From positions 1-8,481 of the forward strand of contig JAKSQG010000076.1 in NCBI GenBank assembly GCA_024404275.1: a stretch of DNA of 8,481 nt. Reading direction: 5' to 3'. The DNA is from Clostridia bacterium (GTDB lineage: Bacteria; Bacillota; Clostridia; Christensenellales; Aristaeellaceae). The notes under the pieces were generated by a model. The model was not told the DNA's origin. It did not search any database and worked only from the letters and a program-made list of their open reading frames with translations. Of this stretch, positions 5,760 to 8,481 are shown piece after piece. Made by a program: the position numbers and the translations under genes. Position 1 is the stretch's first letter. Each line of letters opens with the position of its first letter.

Positions 5760-6959
5760 ATGAGCACTCCGGCAGGAAAGAATATCGTCCTGGGGGTCAC
5801 GGGCGGCATCGCGGCCTATAAAAGCTGCGAGCTGGTCTCCCGTCTGCGCAAGGCGGGCTGCAGCGTGCATGTGATCATGACCGCATCCGCCTGCAAGCTG
5901 GTGGCGCCCCAGACCTTTGAAACGCTCTCCGGCAACCCCTGCGTGACCGACACATTTGACCGTCCCGAAAAGTGGGATGTGATGCACATTTCGCTGGCAC
6001 AGCTGGCGGATGTGTTTGTCGTGGCGCCGGCCACCGCCAACATCATGGCAAAGATGGCCGCCGGAATTGCGGACGATATGCTTTCCACCACCCTGCTGGC
6101 CACCAAAGCCCCCGTGCTGATCGCCCCGGCGATGAACACCGGCATGTGGGAAGCCCCTGCCACACAGCAGAACCTCAAAACGCTGCTTTCCCGCGGTGTG
6201 CATACTGTGGGACCCGAAGGCGGACATCTCGCCTGCGGTGACAGCGGTATGGGCCGCATGAGCGAGCCTGCGGACATCTGCGCCGCGGTGCTGGGGCTGC
6301 TTGAGCAAAAGCAGGATTATCAGGGCATGCGTGTGCTGGTGACAGCCGGTCCCACCCGTGAGCCCATCGACCCCGTACGATTCATCACCAACCGTTCCAG
6401 CGGAAAAATGGGCTATGCCGTTGCCGCGGCCGCGGCTGCGCGCGGTGCCGAGGTCACGCTGGTGACCGGTCCTGTGGCCATCCCCGTGCCGGCAGGCGTA
6501 AAGGCCGTGCCTGTGCAGACGACCGAGGACCTGCTGGAAGCCATGCTTCAATTGTGTCCGCAGCAGGATGTCATCATTCAATCTGCCGCGCCCGCGGATT
6601 ACAGAGCTGCCGAGGTGGCGCCCCAGAAGCTGAAAAAGCAGGGGGATGCCGCGCTTGAATTGCATCTTGTGCCCACGCCCGATGTAGCGAAGGCTGTGGG
6701 GGAAAACAAGCAGCCCGGACAGACGCTGGTGGGTTTTGCCGCCGAGACCGAAAACCTGATGGAAAACGCCGTGAAGAAGCTGCAGAGCAAACATCTGGAC
6801 CTCATCGTGGCCAACGATGTTTCCAAAGCCGGCGCCGGCTTTGATGTGGAGACCAACATTGCCTCCCTGTGCACAGCAGACGGCATTGACGACCTGCCCA
6901 TCATGAAAAAGACCGAACTGGCCGACCGCATCCTGGACAAGGTGCTGGAGCTTCGCTGA
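5760..6959 (+). CDS. coaBC: Bifunctional phosphopantothenoylcysteine decarboxylase / phosphopantothenate-cysteine ligase
   Basis: Performs two successive steps of coenzyme A synthesis: CoaB joins 4'-phosphopantothenate to cysteine using CTP, and CoaC, an FMN flavoprotein, decarboxylates the product to 4'-phosphopantetheine. The 399 residues match the fused family. The N-terminal CoaC half (about 1-185) has GVTGGIAAYKS (12-22), H76 in MHISLA, N126 in PAMNTGMW, and C159 in ACGDSGMGRM; these align with the catalytic His, Asn and Cys of E. coli Dfp with a one-residue offset. The CoaB half starts at about 189 and shows VTAGPTREPID, N211 in NRSSGKMG, AAPADYRAAE (276-285) and K290 in QKLKK, again matching the catalytic Lys. 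The ATG at 5760 follows the rpoZ stop by 5 nt, with only a modest GAGGA upstream, so translation is probably coupled to rpoZ. All key residues are intact. Confidence 0.96.
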   Translation: MSTPAGKNIVLGVTGGIAAYKSCELVSRLRKAGCSVHVIMTASACKLVAPQTFETLSGNPCVTDTFDRPEKWDVMHISLAQLADVFVVAPATANIMAKMAAGIADDMLSTTLLATKAPVLIAPAMNTGMWEAPATQQNLKTLLSRGVHTVGPEGGHLACGDSGMGRMSEPADICAAVLGLLEQKQDYQGMRVLVTAGPTREPIDPVRFITNRSSGKMGYAVAAAAAARGAEVTLVTGPVAIPVPAGVKAVPVQTTEDLLEAMLQLCPQQDVIIQSAAPADYRAAEVAPQKLKKQGDAALELHLVPTPDVAKAVGENKQPGQTLVGFAAETENLMENAVKKLQSKHLDLIVANDVSKAGAGFDVETNIASLCTADGIDDLPIMKKTELADRILDKVLELR

Positions 6960-8481
6960 TGTACGCACAAGTCATTGTCGATATCGCCAGCGAAGCGGTG
7001 GACCGCGTTTTCAGCTACCGCGTGCCCGACGGCATGTGCCTGTGCCCCGGCACCCGCGTCAAGGTGCCCTTCGGGCGGCTGACAAAGGAAGGGTATGTGC
7101 TCTCCCTGTCGGATAGCTGCGACCTGCCGCCGCAGAAGGTCAAAGATATCATTGCTCCTTTGGAGGATTATCCGGCGCTGCTGCCGCAGCTGATCACGCT
7201 GGCAGCGGATATTGCCGATGAAACGCACTGCACCATGGCAGAGGCGCTGCGGCTGATGCTCCCCGCAGAAATGCGCGGAGACAGGGTTCGGGTCAAGACC
7301 GAGACCGCCGCTGTACTGACCATTGAAGGCACGGCGCTGCAGGACGCCATGGACGCCTGCCGCAACGCCCGCAAGAGACGGCTTCTGCTGGAGCTGCTCT
7401 CGGACGGACAGCCGCATACGATTGCCGAACTGAATGTCCTTGTAAAGGATGCCCGCGGCGGAGTCAACGACCTGTGCGGGCGCGGATACGCGAAGCTCAT
7501 TGAACAGGAAATCCTTCGTTCCCCTTACCCCGATACGCTTCATGCCGCGCCCGATCCCGCTTTGACGCCCGAACAGCAGGAGGTCCTTGACGAGCTTCTG
7601 CCGGCCGTGCGTGCGGGAAAGGGCGCGTTTTTGCTGCACGGCGTGACCGGCAGCGGCAAAAGCGAAGTGTTTATCCGTACCGTGCGCGAATGCCTGCGTC
7701 TTGGAAAAGGCGCCATCGTGCTGGTGCCCGAGATCGTGCTGACGCCGCAGATGGTGACGTGGTTCCGGGAACGCTTCGGCGATGTTGCCGCGGTGCTGCA
7801 CAGCCGTCTTTCCGCGGGAGAACGCTTTGACGAATGGCGGCGCATCCGCCGCGGACTGGCGCGCGTGGTCATCGGCGCACGCTCCGCTGTATTTGCCCCG
7901 GTAGATAAGCTCGGCATGGTCATTGTGGATGAGGAGCACGAACAAAGCTATCTCAGTGAGCACTTCCCCCAGTATGACGCCAGGGAGATTGCCCTGAAGC
8001 GCTGCCATACAGAAGGTGCTGTGCCGGTACTGGCTTCCGCGACCCCCTCCATTTTGTCCTATGCGCGGATGGAACGCGGCGACTATATGCTTTTGACCAT
8101 GAAGCACCGCGTGCATGACCGTCCGCTGCCTGCCGTCACCGTCACCGATATGCGTGAGGAGCTGCGGCTGGGCAACAAGACCATTTTTTCCGCCGCGTTG
8201 TCCGAACGGATGGACCGCTGCATTGCCTCGGGTCAGCAGATGATGCTGTTTATCAACCGCCGCGGCTACGCCCAGTGTGTGACCTGCCGTGCCTGCGGTG
8301 AAACGATACAATGCGATGACTGCGACGTGAGCATGACCTATCATGAGTACGACCGTCATCTGCACTGTCATTGGTGCGGCGCCTCCAGACCGCTGCCCGA
8401 AACCTGCCCGCACTGCGGCAGCCCTTTCATCAAGCCCTGCGGCATCGGCACGCAGCGCGTGGAAGCCGAAATGCGCAAACG
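6959..8481 (+). CDS. priA: Primosomal protein N' (replication restart helicase PriA), 3' end cut by window
   Basis: DNA helicase that recognises stalled or abandoned forks and reloads the replisome. The gene has no stop before the window edge: 507 codons are present, roughly two thirds of the usual 730-810. Translation from 6959 begins MYAQVIVDIASEAVDRVFSY, the typical PriA 3'-DNA-binding start. Later elements are Walker A GVTGSGKSE (228-236), VPEIVLTPQ (256-264), IGARSAVFAP (305-314), DEEH (324-327), ASATPS (359-364), and NRRGY (433-437). All eight zinc ligands are present: C443, C446, C452, C455, C470, C473, C483 and C486. GIGTQRVE follows at 495-502. The last helicase motifs and the C-terminal domain lie beyond the window. 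The ATG shares its A with the coaBC stop (TGATG), a sign of translational coupling. It closes the visible part of the yicC operon. Confidence 0.96.
   Translation, partial: MYAQVIVDIASEAVDRVFSYRVPDGMCLCPGTRVKVPFGRLTKEGYVLSLSDSCDLPPQKVKDIIAPLEDYPALLPQLITLAADIADETHCTMAEALRLMLPAEMRGDRVRVKTETAAVLTIEGTALQDAMDACRNARKRRLLLELLSDGQPHTIAELNVLVKDARGGVNDLCGRGYAKLIEQEILRSPYPDTLHAAPDPALTPEQQEVLDELLPAVRAGKGAFLLHGVTGSGKSEVFIRTVRECLRLGKGAIVLVPEIVLTPQMVTWFRERFGDVAAVLHSRLSAGERFDEWRRIRRGLARVVIGARSAVFAPVDKLGMVIVDEEHEQSYLSEHFPQYDAREIALKRCHTEGAVPVLASATPSILSYARMERGDYMLLTMKHRVHDRPLPAVTVTDMREELRLGNKTIFSAALSERMDRCIASGQQMMLFINRRGYAQCVTCRACGETIQCDDCDVSMTYHEYDRHLHCHWCGASRPLPETCPHCGSPFIKPCGIGTQRVEAEMRK

Noticed and set aside
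5748..6968. 406-codon open frame on the - strand, almost exactly antisense to coaBC
   Set aside because: The + strand frame encodes a full CoaBC with all catalytic residues. The antisense product is rich in His, Gly and Gln with no recognisable domain, as expected when GC-rich codon use removes stops in the opposite frame.
6599..8413. 604-codon open frame on the - strand opposite coaBC and priA
   Set aside because: It covers parts of two well-identified genes, has low-complexity composition and no family motifs; a shadow of priA codon bias.
1..8481. CRISPR array, insertion sequence, tRNA, rRNA or defence system
   Set aside because: No repeated spacers, transposase, terminal inverted repeats or RNA gene structures were seen; the window is packed with ordinary metabolic and housekeeping genes.

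Overview
The window is GC-rich bacterial chromosome, almost fully coding on the + strand, with ten protein genes and very short gaps. The order yicC-gmk-rpoZ-coaBC-priA is the classic Bacillota (Firmicutes) arrangement; in Proteobacteria gmk-rpoZ is normally followed by spoT. Together with the GC-rich codon use and the clostridial-type short HD protein, this suggests a high-GC member of the Clostridia, possibly a gut Oscillospirales or Christensenellales relative. The genus cannot be fixed from this sequence alone.

Region 1 (about 5-3941) looks like a nutrient-scavenging operon. It encodes a secreted family-3 amino-acid-binding protein, one HisM/GlnP-type permease, a polar-amino-acid ABC ATPase, a MalY/PatB-type PLP-dependent C-S lyase (or aminotransferase), and a small HD-domain phosphohydrolase. 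A hairpin followed by a T-run separates the binding-protein gene from the permease gene and probably gives the binding protein more transcript than the membrane parts. The later junctions are overlapping (permease/ATPase 11 nt; lyase/HD protein ATGA) or 6 nt apart, pointing to coupled translation. The binding protein resembles cystine binders, and the neighbouring lyase would break cystine or other S-linked cysteine derivatives, so uptake and breakdown of organosulfur amino acids is the best guess. This is an inference.

Region 2 (about 3962-8481) is a housekeeping operon with its own extended -10 promoter. It encodes the YicC-family endoribonuclease, guanylate kinase, RNA polymerase omega subunit, the bifunctional coenzyme A enzyme CoaBC, and the start of the replication-restart helicase PriA, which runs off the window end with all eight zinc-binding cysteines visible. 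The small regulator gene remA, often found between yicC and gmk in Bacillota, is absent here.

I saw no mobile elements, CRISPR arrays, tRNA or rRNA genes, and nothing that amounts to a new defence or mobile system. The points worth a second look are the intra-operon terminator, the non-lipoprotein signal peptide, an altered ligand-site region in the binding protein, the lyase/HD pairing with the transporter, and the missing remA.
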